A stretch of 64,000 nucleotides of DNA, from the NCBI GenBank assembly GCA_029948255.1, contig JALIZF010001672.1, positions 434,001-498,000 on the forward strand, read 5' to 3'. The DNA comes from Telmatactis stephensoni (lineage: Eukaryota; Cnidaria; Anthozoa; Actiniaria; Isophelliidae). Both the position numbers and the translations under genes were made by a program. Positions 43,474 to 54,048 of the stretch are shown piece after piece (positions within the stretch are counted from its first letter, which is position 1; every line of letters starts with the position of its first letter). Under the pieces are notes generated by a model, which saw only the letters and a list, made by a program, of their open reading frames with translations, did not search any database and was not told the DNA's origin.

Positions 43474-44292
43474 CCAAACGCTTGTTCAATAACAACTCTG
43501 GCACCACTTAATGATCTGTTGAACCTCTCTTGGCGTGGTGTTATGCCATGCTTCCGGCATATCCTGTGCTGACATGGATAAATTTCCCATCTGCATCAGC
43601 AACTCCTTGTAAAACCATACTGTGGAATTTCTTCCTATTTACATATGAATTAGGGTTATCATTTGGAGCAGCAATATGAATGTGAGAGCCATCTAGCACG
43701 CCTACAACTTGCGGGAACGTACTAATATTTGCAAAGTCCTGTATTGCCTTCCTTGTTTCTTGTTCTGTTTTGGGGAACTTTATGAATTCATTAGCTCGTC
43801 TCATCAGTGCAGTGCAGAAGTCATCCTTAATGTTCATTGCAGTACAACGGCCTACTCCAAAAGTAAGTCCAATAGTCCAAAAGGAGTTACCCGTAGCTAA
43901 CCACCATAACGCTATAGCTACACGGGAATTGCTTCGCGGATCAAGGTATCATGTTTGACGATGTATGGACGAACTAAACCACAGATATAATCAAAAGTGT
44001 TTCTGCTGACTCTAAAATGCTCACGCCACAGATGATCTTCATCGCAATTATGAAGGAGTTCTTCAAACCAGAACTGAGGTTTATTGTATGTCCAAGCTCT
44101 CTTGGCTCTGTAATGACAACGATAAGCTCGGTGATTCTGTCGCCTTCTTGAAAGAAACGATAATAGAAATGCCCTTTGCCTTCGTTGCAAAGATAAAAGT
44201 CAAAGATTACATAAAAATCTGTTTCGGTTACGACGAAATACGGCCGAAATAAGCAATAACAAAGTAAACACGAGTTCTTGAAGTCGCGCCAT
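43474..44292 (-). pseudogene. Harbinger 2 transposase (HARBI1-like), missing middle of DDE domain
   Basis: ATG at 44292 (MARLQELVFTLLLLISAVFR), an in-frame stop near 44202, then QRRQRAFLLSFLSRRRQNHR, FWFEELLHNCDEDHL and FRVSRNTFDYICGLVRPYI. A frame change near 43918 leads to ALWWLATGNSFWTIGLTFGV and the first catalytic block VVGVLDGSHIHI. After STGYAGS (about 43550) the sequence jumps to RFNRSLSGARVVIEQAFGLL, the block with the catalytic Glu, in another frame. The segment with the second Asp is absent. The text ends inside the Myb-like gene region, so the 3' part is also lost. Confidence 0.8.
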
Positions 44293-44482
44293 TTTTGAAT
44301 CTCGTGCGAACTAGGATAATGTAACTAGAGATGGATCATGAATCTGTCACTCAAGTAATTAAAGTAAACACTTCATTCTTCAAGTGAAAACACGGATTTA
44401 TTAAAACTAGCTTTACGTTGGTCTGTAAACAAACGCCTTCAGGAATTTAAAGCCAGTAAAAAGGCCTAGTGAAAACACAGCC

Positions 44483-44790
44483 ATTGTATTTGAAATAACT
44501 ACCCCACACTGAAAGTTTTACTTTGCTTCCACATGCTGTCGTGTAGTCAACACACTTTTGTGCAGCTTTTGCCTCATTTGTGATACCATGTTTTACTGCA
44601 GGAATGTGTGACAGATCTTTTTGAGACAGTATGGTATTTTCTACAAATTTCGTTTGTGAGATGTTAGCATTTCTTTTACAAACAAGACCAAATTTACTGC
44701 TAGTTAGCCTGTGTTTTCGTACAGTGTGCCATAAAGTTAGTGGAGAGTTCAGAGGACATTTTAACAGTTCCTTTAGTTAGTCTTAGTAGA
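44483..44790 (-). pseudogene. YqaJ-type nuclease, N-terminal piece
   Basis: From about 44790 leftward: LKELLKCPLNSPLTLWHTVR, KHRLTSSKFGLVCKRN, KFVENTILSQKDLSHIPAVK and HGITNEAKAAQK, ending SYFKYN at the target duplication. This is the typical start of YqaJ-like transposon nucleases (Arg-Lys-x-Arg-Leu-Thr-x-Ser). It joins exactly in frame with 36322. The nuclease is thought to process DNA ends together with the ISL2EU transposase. Confidence 0.8.
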
Positions 44791-45204
44791 AAGGTCATCC
44801 TTTATCCTTCCCAAAGTATTGGTTTTGATCCCAACCAATTTACTGTTGTTGACTTCATGAAACGCATATTTCCTGTTGTTGCTGATGAAGTCATCGTTCC
44901 ATACTATACAGTCCTCAATGATATGGTACACGTTCAAGGTGATGGTGATGAAATGTGGAAAGCTAAAGTGGTTAGTTTTTCTATTGAGAGACAGATTATC
45001 CGAGGGGCTTTCTTTATTCAACATCAAGATGGCACATGGATACCTGAATCATCTTGTGTGCAAGACATAGACTTTAGAAGCATTCTTGGAATTTCAGAAG
45101 GCACTGGGTTCGCAAGTACACATGTTGGCAGGACAATTAATTTCTTTATGCTGATAAAGATAATTTCATTTCCAGAATCAACAGTAATAGTAATTGGATT
45201 TTGA
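44740..45204 (+). CDS. Unrecognised 154-codon ORF beside the ISL2EU element
   Basis: ATG at 44740 (MESSEDILTVPLVSLSRKV), stop at 45204. The text FDPNQFTVVDFMKRIFPVVA, EMWKAKVVSF and QHQDGTWIPESS looks like a genuine folded protein and not noise. The last ~30 residues become hydrophobic and may read through an intron. It overlaps the YqaJ N-terminal piece on the opposite strand by about 50 bp. I do not know the family. It may be the last exon of a cellular gene or an extra ORF of the transposon. Confidence 0.45.
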   Translation: MESSEDILTVPLVSLSRKVILYPSQSIGFDPNQFTVVDFMKRIFPVVADEVIVPYYTVLNDMVHVQGDGDEMWKAKVVSFSIERQIIRGAFFIQHQDGTWIPESSCVQDIDFRSILGISEGTGFASTHVGRTINFFMLIKIISFPESTVIVIGF

Positions 45205-45329
45205 CTTTTCTTGGGATTTCAATGGTATAATGAATTTCATATTCCAAGAAAGATCCAGCATTGGGAAGATAGAGGTAAAGATTCCATTAATGAACCAGTG
45301 TTATTCCCATGTTTCTCACAGCAATTGAA

Positions 45330-46290
45330 GGGAAAAATTCCAGGACTTTTCAAGGATTTTTCAAGGACTTACTAGAGTTTTTCAGGTAGTATTTTGAGAT
45401 CAACAGTATAATAAGACTAGTAAAAAATACAATCTGAAAGGATTAATTTAATTACTTTTAATCAATCAAATAAATAGTTAAAGCAATTCAAACAAAAAAA
45501 ATATTCTTTTAGTTCTTCTGCAGCTCTATAAGGTCATGATCACTGGCTTTATCCTCTGCTGTCTTGAGAAGGCAATTAGCCTGGGTGAGGAGAGTTCAAT
45601 TTCTTTCTTTTTCTACCTTTTGTAAAAGATTGTCTGCTATACACTTACACACTGCATATCATGTAGCTTCTATTCTCCTTTTCGTTTTCTTTATTTCTTG
45701 GATTTCGTCCACCACTGATGTTTTCTCTTAACTTTCACCCATGCTAGATACTAGATCATCAAGCGATCACACCACTCAACATTGTGCCTTCTTGCTTCAT
45801 TTAAATGAACAAATTCAGTCTTTCTATTCTACAATCGACTCCCATTTCAGAGATACGATGACTTTTTGGGACCTTGCTCATTGTTTTTTAAAACAAATCT
45901 ATCATGAAAGAGACCAGTGAATGAGAACCAGTGTACCTTGTGTTTTCTTGGAATTACCTTCGTGTAGGGGGGTAAATTAATTCCTAAATAAGAAGGAACC
46001 CTACGCCATCTTGAAAAATAGCCATAATAACTCCTGGATAACTGGAAACTTCATATTTTGCTAATTATTTTAACAAATTTTGAATGGTAACCAAGGTTGT
46101 TCTCTTTCTAAAGCTGTATAAATAACATTCGGATAGCACCCAAGAAATTCAAGGCTTAAAATGAAATGTTCAAGGACTCAAAGGAAAAAATTCCAGGACT
46201 TTTCAAGGAAAAAGATCAACATTTTCGAATTCAAGGAGTTTTCAAGGACTCAAATGCATTTTCAAGGACTTTTCAAGGCCTGTGCTAACC
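45330..46290 (+). repeat. Region with repeated CCAGGACTTTTCAAGGA words
   Basis: AAATTCCAGGACTTTTCAAG occurs at about 45338 and 46188, and shorter CAAGGACTTTTCAAGG-like words at 45358, 46237 and 46263. These may be two ends of one dispersed repeat in direct orientation. No gene is supported between them. Confidence 0.5.
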
Positions 46291-46401
46291 ATGTATTCCA
46301 GTGTTGGTACATTTCCAATTTGATATTTGGAAGTTCTTTGGTAGATTAGTGGTGATTTGGTGAATTACCAATAAAATGCCAACATTGGCTTATTATAGTA
46401 T

Positions 46402-47316
46402 TACAGCGATTCTCAGTCACGTGCCGATTCGAGACAAAACATTGAGTTCAAAATGTGAACTAATGGACGTCAATCAAATGTATTTCAATGGTTACCGATG
46501 TCGGCATGTTTGATTGCCAACTACTTTTGCGTCCAAGTACATTTTTTCTACATATTTCTCATATTTTTGGTTCGTGAAATACGGAAAAATCATGGTCAAA
46601 CAATGTAAAGGTAAGTTGTTGCGGGGCTTTGGTAAAGGAGAATTTTTAGTCAATGTTTACATTTTGCCAGTTCATTAGCATTCAGTTAAAAATCGATAAA
46701 GCTTATATATGAAAACTATAACCATCTAGAGGTAACTATCTCGTTTTTCCCCATGGTTCGCTGAATATAATCAATGATACATTCTTGCCAAGTAAATTGT
46801 CTCCAGCGATGCAGCAAATCAAACGGAGTGTATTCTGACCACATTGCTTTTCCTTTTGGCATACTCAGATATAAAGGTACTTCTCTCTACAAAAACAGAG
46901 TTAGAAAAAAATTGACAACGAGAAGAGACATTAAAATCAATTTTATCCTCTCGAACAGCGAGTTTGCTCAAATAATCTTCGTGTGAAAAGCTTTCATGCA
47001 TAGCTGATACACATGCTTGCGTACTCCGCTGAAAAATCAGAAATCTCCACAACATTTACAGTCTTGCTTACTTTTTCATTCTCGCCCTGGCAAATTTGGA
47101 TATCCTCCAAGTCTGGAAGCTGGGTTTGTACATGTTCAGTCTCTTCTTCTGAGTATTCTTCCATTCTGCTTGAAGTAATTAGCCACTTAACCTAGTAGCT
47201 ATCAAACATGCCAACATCGGTAACCATAGAAATACATTTGATTGACGTCCATTATGTTCACACTTTGAACTCAATGTTTTGTCTCGAATCAGCACGAGTG
47301 ACTGAGAACCGCTGTA
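46402..47316. mobile_element. TIR element with TA ends, ~911 bp
   Basis: Left CAGCGATTCTCAGTCACGTG and right end inverse CAGCGGTTCTCAGTCACTCG; the inverted repeats extend about 115 bp (46404-46515 and 47205-47314). TA is present immediately outside both. The inside shows a weak minus-strand coding look (MEEYSEEETEHVQ at about 47163), with no recognised domain. Non-autonomous. Confidence 0.75.
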
Positions 47317-47319
47317 ATT

Positions 47320-48000
47320 TACCAGTGAAATTCCAATTTGGTATGACATTTTTTCCCTGTGAGCTTATAAAAGGCTCTGGGTAGTTGTGCATTAAAGCAT
47401 CCCTAAGTTTTCTAAGACTAAAATTTCATTTTCTAACGTATAAAATGCTACAACGACAAGTAGAATAAATATTCTTGTTTTGACTTGGAGTCAGTTTTTG
47501 GGAATCTAATCAAAAAGTCTACTCTGACATCCACGGTTCGGAGCATTGACGCTGATTCGGCGATAGTACTGTGTACAATAATCAATAATATTTCATCGGA
47601 CGCAATAGAATTTTTATTGCGAAAATAAGAGAAAACCTTTCTAGTAAAACGAAGAACTACAATATGTAGATTAAAAAGCTTCCGAGAGTACGACTTTGGC
47701 GCCATTTTTTGCCATGTGCTGAATCGTTACGTCGAGTATCGGCACAAAATATCATAATTGTTGAATGCAAAACATTACTTTTACAATAAATAATCACTTA
47801 CCAACATGGATTTTCAGCAAACAAGTACTAAACTCCTAAAATCGTCCAAAAAACTCAGCCCGAAACGCTTCTGTTCACTTCAATTTGACAACTAACTTGT
47901 TGATCACGTGCTAAAAGACATCCCAGTATGCATTGCCGGTGAAACACAGGATACCCGCATGTGGTGATCACCCTGCCGACGGCCTGACGGCGCCCATCCA
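47320..48000. other. Intergenic, nothing recognised
   Basis: Contains only short open stretches. The one at 47705-47448 (-) starts MAPKSYSRKL but shows no known motif. Confidence 0.35.
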
Positions 48001-48002
48001 AC

Positions 48003-48639
48003 CAATCTCGTACCCAGAGCCTGCGTTCCTCTTGGTCAGCGACCGAGAAACGAGAGGCTCTGGCCAATACAGTTATTTGGAGCACTCTGATTGGTTGACA
48101 GAACAATAGAAGGAGCGTTTGAATTTTACATTCTTCGCATATTTTGAGAATCGAGATTTCCCGGAATTATCCTAAATTATTACTTCCAGATCGATTTTCG
48201 ATAAGTAAAATTGTTCAGGGTAGCCTGAACCATTGTCAGAATATAGAAAGATTGTCAGACTACTTCATGTCGAGAGGATGTGAGCAAGCGATAAGATTTA
48301 GTGCAGTTTTAATAGGAGATTTGTGGCCCGTTGGTCGTTGAAGGTCGTGCTTCGAAGAGGGCCGTTGGACTATCGATTCAAATTCACTTGACAGGCTTCA
48401 AAACGTGAAATAAATCACACAAATGACTCACATAAATATCATTCTTTACCTCTGAGTATATTTCTAAATACGGTGCATAAAATAAGCTCTCGATCAGCAA
48501 TTTTCTGTCACAGATTGAGCTTGACATGCGCAGTTAAGCCAAGTCCGCAAATAGCGGACTAAAAATTAAAAATTTGTGTTGGAGCCTCTCGTTTCTCGGT
48601 CGCTGACCAAGAGGAACGCAGGCTCTGGGTACGAGATTG
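48003..48639. mobile_element. TIR element, 637 bp, with a near-perfect 9-bp target duplication
   Basis: CAATCTCGTACCCAGAGCC at 48003 is inverted at 48639; the TIRs are about 60 bp and each TIR is itself a hairpin (CCAGAGCC ... GGCTCTGG). Flanks CCATCCAAC (47994-48002) and CCATCCAGC (48640-48648) differ at one base. The interior has no gene. The duplication length points to a hAT-like or Mutator-like source. Confidence 0.7.
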
Positions 48640-50560
48640 CCATCCAGCATGTATACAATTTGTCTGCGCATGTCTGTGTTTTGGGCTTGAAATTCATTTG
48701 CATATCGAATGCAAGAAATTTTATGTTGACACCGAATATTTGGCTGGCTATCTCGTTCTTCAAAATGATGTTCAACTACCGAAATACTAAGACAACTGAA
48801 ACATGAGCAGTCTACCTACCGCTAGTGTGCTGTGGATAATTATCCAGATCGAAGGCATCCCAGATGGGAAAATATCACGCGTCAAAGTCAGTAGAAAGTT
48901 GTGAGGACCAGAACTCCGCACTTTCGAGTTATAATGTTGGCGTTGAATTTATGTATAAGGTAAATTTAGTAATGGATGTCATTACCAACATGGTACTGTT
49001 TGAATTGGATCCAATAAGAGTACTCTGGACTTCATTGATTGTTGAATAACTAGACGCCTAATAGGCGTTCACTCGGGCTACTTGTGTGTAGTACTTGGGG
49101 AGAAATGGAGAACAGAAGTTGATGGAAACCAGTTTGACTTGTCAGTGTCTTTTGATTGCAAAAATGCATGACAAGTACTCCCAGAGTAGAACACAAATTA
49201 TATTTGGGAGAAAGTAGTTTGTACATAATTGTACCACATCATGGTTATTAATATACTGCTGGTCTTTTTATCACGCCAGACATATACAGTATATGGTCTG
49301 TTTTATTTTGTAAATGCCTACCAAATGATCCAATATGATCTATAGATAATACATTATAGCTCAGACAATTTAAATTTCTATTCTGTATTTTTTTACTTTG
49401 ATTTATGGAAACAAACTGACTTACAAACTGCAGCAGACTGTTTCAATGTCCAAGCTAAAATGAGTTTGATATTGCTGTTATCACATTGGTAGATTCTAGA
49501 AGTACCACAGTTACCTTTCTATGAAATCATTTCAGTACAGTACATTTCAGTTTCTTAACACAACTTTTCAATACATGGATTACCAGTTTTTAATATGGAG
49601 CAGATCAATGATTATAGCAGTAGTCAGTTGCTGATGCTTTATTTGAAGAAGTGTAATGTCATACAATATATGCTCATTACCGATACCATATATAGCTCTT
49701 CCATGCACATCAATCTGATACTACTACATACAGTCAATCTTCAATTCAATCCACTTAAAGCTTGTACAAAATATATCATTTTGTACATTCTAAAATATAT
49801 CATTTTGTACATTCTAAAATTATTCTTCAATTGTTGCTAATATAAGGTCTCATAAACATTACTATCATTTCCATGATTATCCATCACTATATTTTGATCT
49901 GCTAACATTGAACATGAGCATGATTGACAGTAAAGTGCATTCAATATATTAATCATGACATTGTACAAAATACAGATTGCACTAAATATAAGTTAATAAT
50001 TTAAAAAACATTTGTTTTCCATTGTGTATTTGGTGTAATTTTGCACCATTTACTAATTCCTGTTTCCTGGCTTAATTATTGAATACACCCTTGTCACCTT
50101 ATTACGCAAAGGCAAGAATCTCCTAGTCTTTCTAGTTAAAAACAAATAGATATTGTTAGTTAATTGGTTCGTTTTTAACACGGCTCTCGGGAACGAAGAG
50201 CATGGCTGTAGACACCGTGTATAAATAAAGCTTATATATTCAAACATAATGTGCAAGCAGTGGTGAAATATTATTAATTTTAAACAAACTACTGATCCAA
50301 AAACAATATCTCCGTGTCTTACATGTCTGTCCTCAAGTGAAGTTCGCTGCCACAAATCGATCTGTCTCGTGTTCTTGGACGATCAATACATTATAAGTTG
50401 ATTACAACAGCTGGTAAGAAGGTCACCACTAAATTCGAGAATTCGATATTAACGATTTAAAGCAAACTATCTTGAGATTAAAAGCCAATATAAGGTTCGA
50501 TAAATTCCGATTGATAGCGTCCGCCATTTTGTTCTCAATCTCTCGCGACCACAGGAAGCC
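48640..50560. other. Intergenic AT-rich sequence
   Basis: No supported gene. A 24-bp direct duplication (AAAATATATCATTTTGTACA TTCT) lies at about 49769-49820. Confidence 0.4.
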
Positions 50561-50584
50561 TCGTGGTCAACAGTGTACCCCAAA

Positions 50585-50688
50585 GGCTTCTGGGTAATTT
50601 GCCGATTTGCGACGTTGATAGATAGATAGATTGATAGACCGAAAAGGTAAACCTAGACTCGAGCTACCACAGGTAGCCCGAGTAATTA
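50585..50688 (-). repeat. Inverted copy of the repeat at 53882-53970
   Basis: TTACTCGGGCTACCTGTGGT-type text (read on -) with an inner hairpin GCTACC-ACA-GGTAGC, then GGTTTACCTTTTCGGTC and GATAGATAGATAG. About 95 bp match the other copy in opposite orientation. Confidence 0.7.
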
Positions 50689-52158
50689 GCACTGTTTACT
50701 GGAATGGAATGTCGTACTTTTTCGCGCAAAATTCTTGCAATTCATTTTGAAAATTTTACATCTTTGACAGCGCCCCCCAGCAAAATTATTTAATAATACG
50801 CTTTTTCCATGCTTCGTTCTTGTAAAACAGAGCTTTCTTGCTGGAAACTTCTGGTCCCTCCATGTGATTTCAAGCAATGTTTACAGTCGGGTTCAAGCCT
50901 TGTTAAAATTGACTAAATTCGGTAGCCTATATTTTATAATCTGCAACATTTATCTAGAAGTTAATGACCTATTTTTATACATGGTGAGGCATACAGTTTG
51001 GGCCGTATGAAGCAGCGTTTTATACTTTATTTAGAGGTTAACGCACTCAGCGAGTGAATTATCGGGATATAACATTATTCCTGAACCGTTTATATCCTCT
51101 TTTCGCACATTTCATTATCTGGTTCTGATAATGTTGGAACTGTTGTGAATTTAGACAGAAATTCTAAACATTCGGATTCTGTTTTGTGGGATTTTGATTC
51201 AAAAACTTTCCAGTGTTATATAGATATAGCTAGATCTTTTTTTTTTTTTGCAAGTAAAACCAGTAACCACAGAAAGGATCCGAAAAGGCTTCAGATTTTG
51301 AGACAAACTCATCGGCTAATCAAGGTAAATAAGGTAATGAATTACATAGAAAAAATAATTATCATCTCATTTTTTCATGGCTATATAAATGTTATTGAAC
51401 TTGTGGTAGTTTGTATGCTAAAGACTGTCAAAACCAATTGTTTAGTTGTAGTTTTAACTCGGAGACACCATTTCCACCCGGACAGTAAAAGGGTAATTTT
51501 TCAAATATATTTTAATATGTACACTTTGGTCTTTCTGTCAAGCAATCTGGCAAAGTTTGTGTAAAACAGGGTTGATTTTCTTGTGTTTATGAAATGTTTT
51601 GTTTATTCTACGACCTATACATTTTTTGATAGATATACAAAATCAGTTTGCGAAAATTTGGATCGAAATGCGGTTTGGTATGGTATGGTAAAACTTTATT
51701 TTGACACGGTAAATTCTTCAGGTACAATTATAAAATATATCTTATTAAACTCTGAACTAATCAATACGCACTAATATACGTTAATATACACTAATTTAAA
51801 CTAAGAAAATGTAATTTAAATAAAATAATAATAAAATAAAACCCTGCTTTACAAGAATGCCGTGTGTATCGTAGGCTCAGCCTGCAAATTTGTGAGATTG
51901 CACTTCCTTTCTGAAAATTGGCAGTGACGAAATCTGTCTTATGTCCGAGGGCAAGCTATTTCACAGTACTGCACCGCTATACCTAAAGCTCGGTACGCGG
52001 TAGGGGTACTGCGAGCTTGTTCTCGGCATTTCTGACGGAATAACAGGCAATATCCGACCGATGTACAAATTTCGAGGTCAGGTACATTGGGGCTAGATTA
52101 AATAGACTTATCAATACTACGTTGCACATCCAACGTCTTCCAATTCAGTAAACAGCAT

Positions 52159-52914
52159 TGTTATATACCAACTGCCAAAGAACAAAATAAAAAGCAAAAC
52201 GTCGCTGCATACAGCTAAAGGTTTGAATCAAAATTCACACAAAACTGACCTTTTTTCACACATAGTTTTTCGGAGAATAGTAGCAGCTCTTTTGGTGACA
52301 TTCCTGGTTGGTTATCATCTTTTTCTCGGAATAAATGTTCATGTTGTATATTGGTCTTAAAAGTTTGACAATAAACACGAGTTTTGCCTCATGAATGAAT
52401 TTGTAAACGCGCGCTGCCGCCTTCAAAGCTCAATCAACTTCCGGTTTTGTTATTACCGGTCAATAAAACTCACTGTTGCCCGCTGAGAGTTGTTGCTGGG
52501 GAAACAGCAAAATTTGTTGACGTTCACGTGATGCGCTCTCGCCCAATCAGAGCACGGAAAAAATTGACTTTGACAGTTGGTATATAACAATGAGTTTTAT
52601 TGACCGGTAATAACAGAACCGGAAGTTGATTGAGCTTTGAAGGCGGCAGCGCGCGTTTACAAATTCATTCATTCGGACATGCATGAGGCAAAACTCGTGT
52701 TTATTGTCAAACTTTTAAGACCAATATACAACATTTATTCCGAGAAAAAGATGATAACCAACCAGGAATGTCAACTAACAAAAGAGCTGCAACAATTCTC
52801 CGAAAAACTATGTGTGAAAAAAGGTCAGTTTTGTGTGAATTTTTATTAAAAACTTTAACTGTAGGCAGCGACGTTTTGCTTTTTATTTTGTTCTTTGACA
52901 GTTGGTATATAACA
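52159..52914. mobile_element. Foldback element, ~756 bp with ~320-bp arms
   Basis: Starts TGTTATATACCAACTGCCAA and ends TTGACAGTTGGTATATAACA. Arms 52159-52475 and 52580-52914 mirror each other, including GCGCGCTGCCGCCTTCAAAG against its inverse at 52635. The TTGACAGTTGGTATATAACA word also occurs in direct orientation at 52569, next to the centre. No ORF of note. Confidence 0.75.
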
Positions 52915-52915
52915 A

Positions 52916-53023
52916 AACACTTATTGACTGGGACCTCGGGAAAGCAGTATGTTTTGTGGTCCCTCGACCGCCTGTTTCCCTCGGCTCCGCCTCTGTTTAC
53001 CTCGGTCACAGTCAATAAGTGTT
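52916..53023. mobile_element. 108-bp MITE
   Basis: AACACTTATTGACTGGGACC at the left and CGGTCACAGTCAATAAGTGT T at the right form inverted ends of about 20 bp. It abuts the foldback element directly. Confidence 0.65.
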
Positions 53024-53881
53024 AATTGTGGTTCAACAGATGCATCGTAGTTTGAGAAGATCGTTTGAGAATGTTCTGAAGTTTTTGGAGATTTTCTGAG
53101 AGACCCGAAGTTCCACAGTTGCCCCAAACCGCGCTGCAGTAGTCAAAATGATGGCTGTACCAGTGAATTGTATACATTAAAAAGAATTTCTCTGGGAACT
53201 TAGTGCCTGATGCGTTTCATAGTACCGATTCCCGAGGCAATTTTCTTAGAAATTGCATTAATGTGATTACTCCAGTTCAGATGTCGGTCAATTTCTACAC
53301 CTAAAGATTTAGTAACTGTGACTTGTTTCACAGGTTCATTGGAGATTCTGAGAGCCCATCAAGAGAAATTCTGTCTTTGTACAATTCAAAGATCGGTTTT
53401 TAAACAGGTATTTTATCTTGGTATATCACTTTTTAACTGGTAGAAAAAAGATTTGAGTGTTAATCCAGAACGAAAATTTGGATTAAAACTCGCACGAAGG
53501 TCTACTTCTTGGCACTTCGCCAGTTGCTCGTCATTGAAAAAAATCTCCTCTTAATAATTTTCTGATGTGGTTTAATAGTCCTTTATGGCTGTCAATTTGG
53601 TTTCAGTTTAGCTATTAGTAAAGTGGGAAAATCCCCTAGGCTTAAATAACAATGAATTTCAATACTGAAGATGTTTCGTTTAGATTGTAGAAATAGAAAT
53701 ATCGTCGTCTTAGATAGAGAAACTTGTAATTGCAGAGTTTATACGTACAAATTTACCAATAAAATGTTTAGAGTCACAACACGAGTGTGCCTTTCATTTA
53801 CAATGAAAACTTGAAAGCTGTGGTAAATTAATCCATTCTGGATACTGATTCTACCTGTGATCTCAATTCTAGTTATGATAA

Positions 53882-53970
53882 TTACTCGGGCTACCTGTGG
53901 TAGCTCGAGTCTAGGTTTACCTTTTCGGTCTATCTATCAACGTCGCAAATGGGCAAATTACCCAGAATTC
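53882..53970 (+). repeat. Copy of the 50585-50688 repeat, opposite orientation
   Basis: TACTCGGGCTACCTGTGGTA to AATTACCCAGAA. It lies at the very start of the Helitron coding region and is read through by the first open frame. Confidence 0.7.
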
Positions 53971-54048
53971 TGTGTCATGAAAACGAGGCTACGCACGAGG
54001 TCAGTAAAATTCTGCCAACTCGCACTACTCCATCTTGGAAGAGGAAAA

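Larger units (their letters stand above)
36323..44482. mobile_element. PIF/Harbinger element 2, 8160 bp because of internal insertions
   Basis: TIRs GGCTGTGTTTCCACTAGGCC (36323) and the inverse of GGCTGTGTTTTCACTAGGCC (ending 44482). ATT is duplicated at 36320-36322 and 44483-44485, and excision rejoins the YqaJ frame. Inside from left: a 2011-bp tandem array, a TTAA palindrome, a Myb-like gene on + and a truncated transposase on -. The two arrays account for about 5.9 kb. Confidence 0.85.
30539..44790. mobile_element. ISL2EU-type DNA transposon (transposase + YqaJ nuclease), split by two nested Harbinger elements
   Basis: Pieces of one element: THAP-DDE transposase on + (30539-31975 and 35522-35714) and YqaJ-type nuclease on - (44790-44483 and 36322-35965). 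ISL2EU elements are known for pairing a DDE transposase with a YqaJ nuclease; the convergent layout fits one element. Excising 32085-35521 and 36323-44482 leaves about 2.7 kb. The element's own TIRs were not identified, so the outer limits are those of the coding pieces. Confidence 0.75.
51664..53430 (-). pseudogene. LINE ORF2 3' fragment interrupted by a foldback and a MITE
   Basis: On the minus strand, 53430-53040 encodes broken RT thumb text (KLTDI near the ISW-type motif; FDYCSAVWGNCGTS; LSENLQKLQN). Coding resumes at 52150-51880 with LFNLAPMYLTSKFVHRSD, PLPRTEL, LWNSLPSD-like text, then a 3' UTR ending near 51664 (GTCAAAATAAAGTTTTACC on -). The gap is filled by the foldback 52159-52914 and the MITE 52916-53023. 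Many stops. Same broad clade as the LINE at 3660-7980. Confidence 0.65.

Noticed and set aside
51145..51564. 139-codon ORF
   Set aside because: No recognisable domain, poly-Phe from a T-run, and composition typical of AT-rich non-coding DNA.
53882..53915. Helitron-like 3' terminus (hairpin followed by CTAG)
   Set aside because: The hairpin GGGCTACC..GGTAGCTC followed by CTAG fits, but similarity between the two copies (50585 and 53882) continues past CTAG, so this is not an element end.
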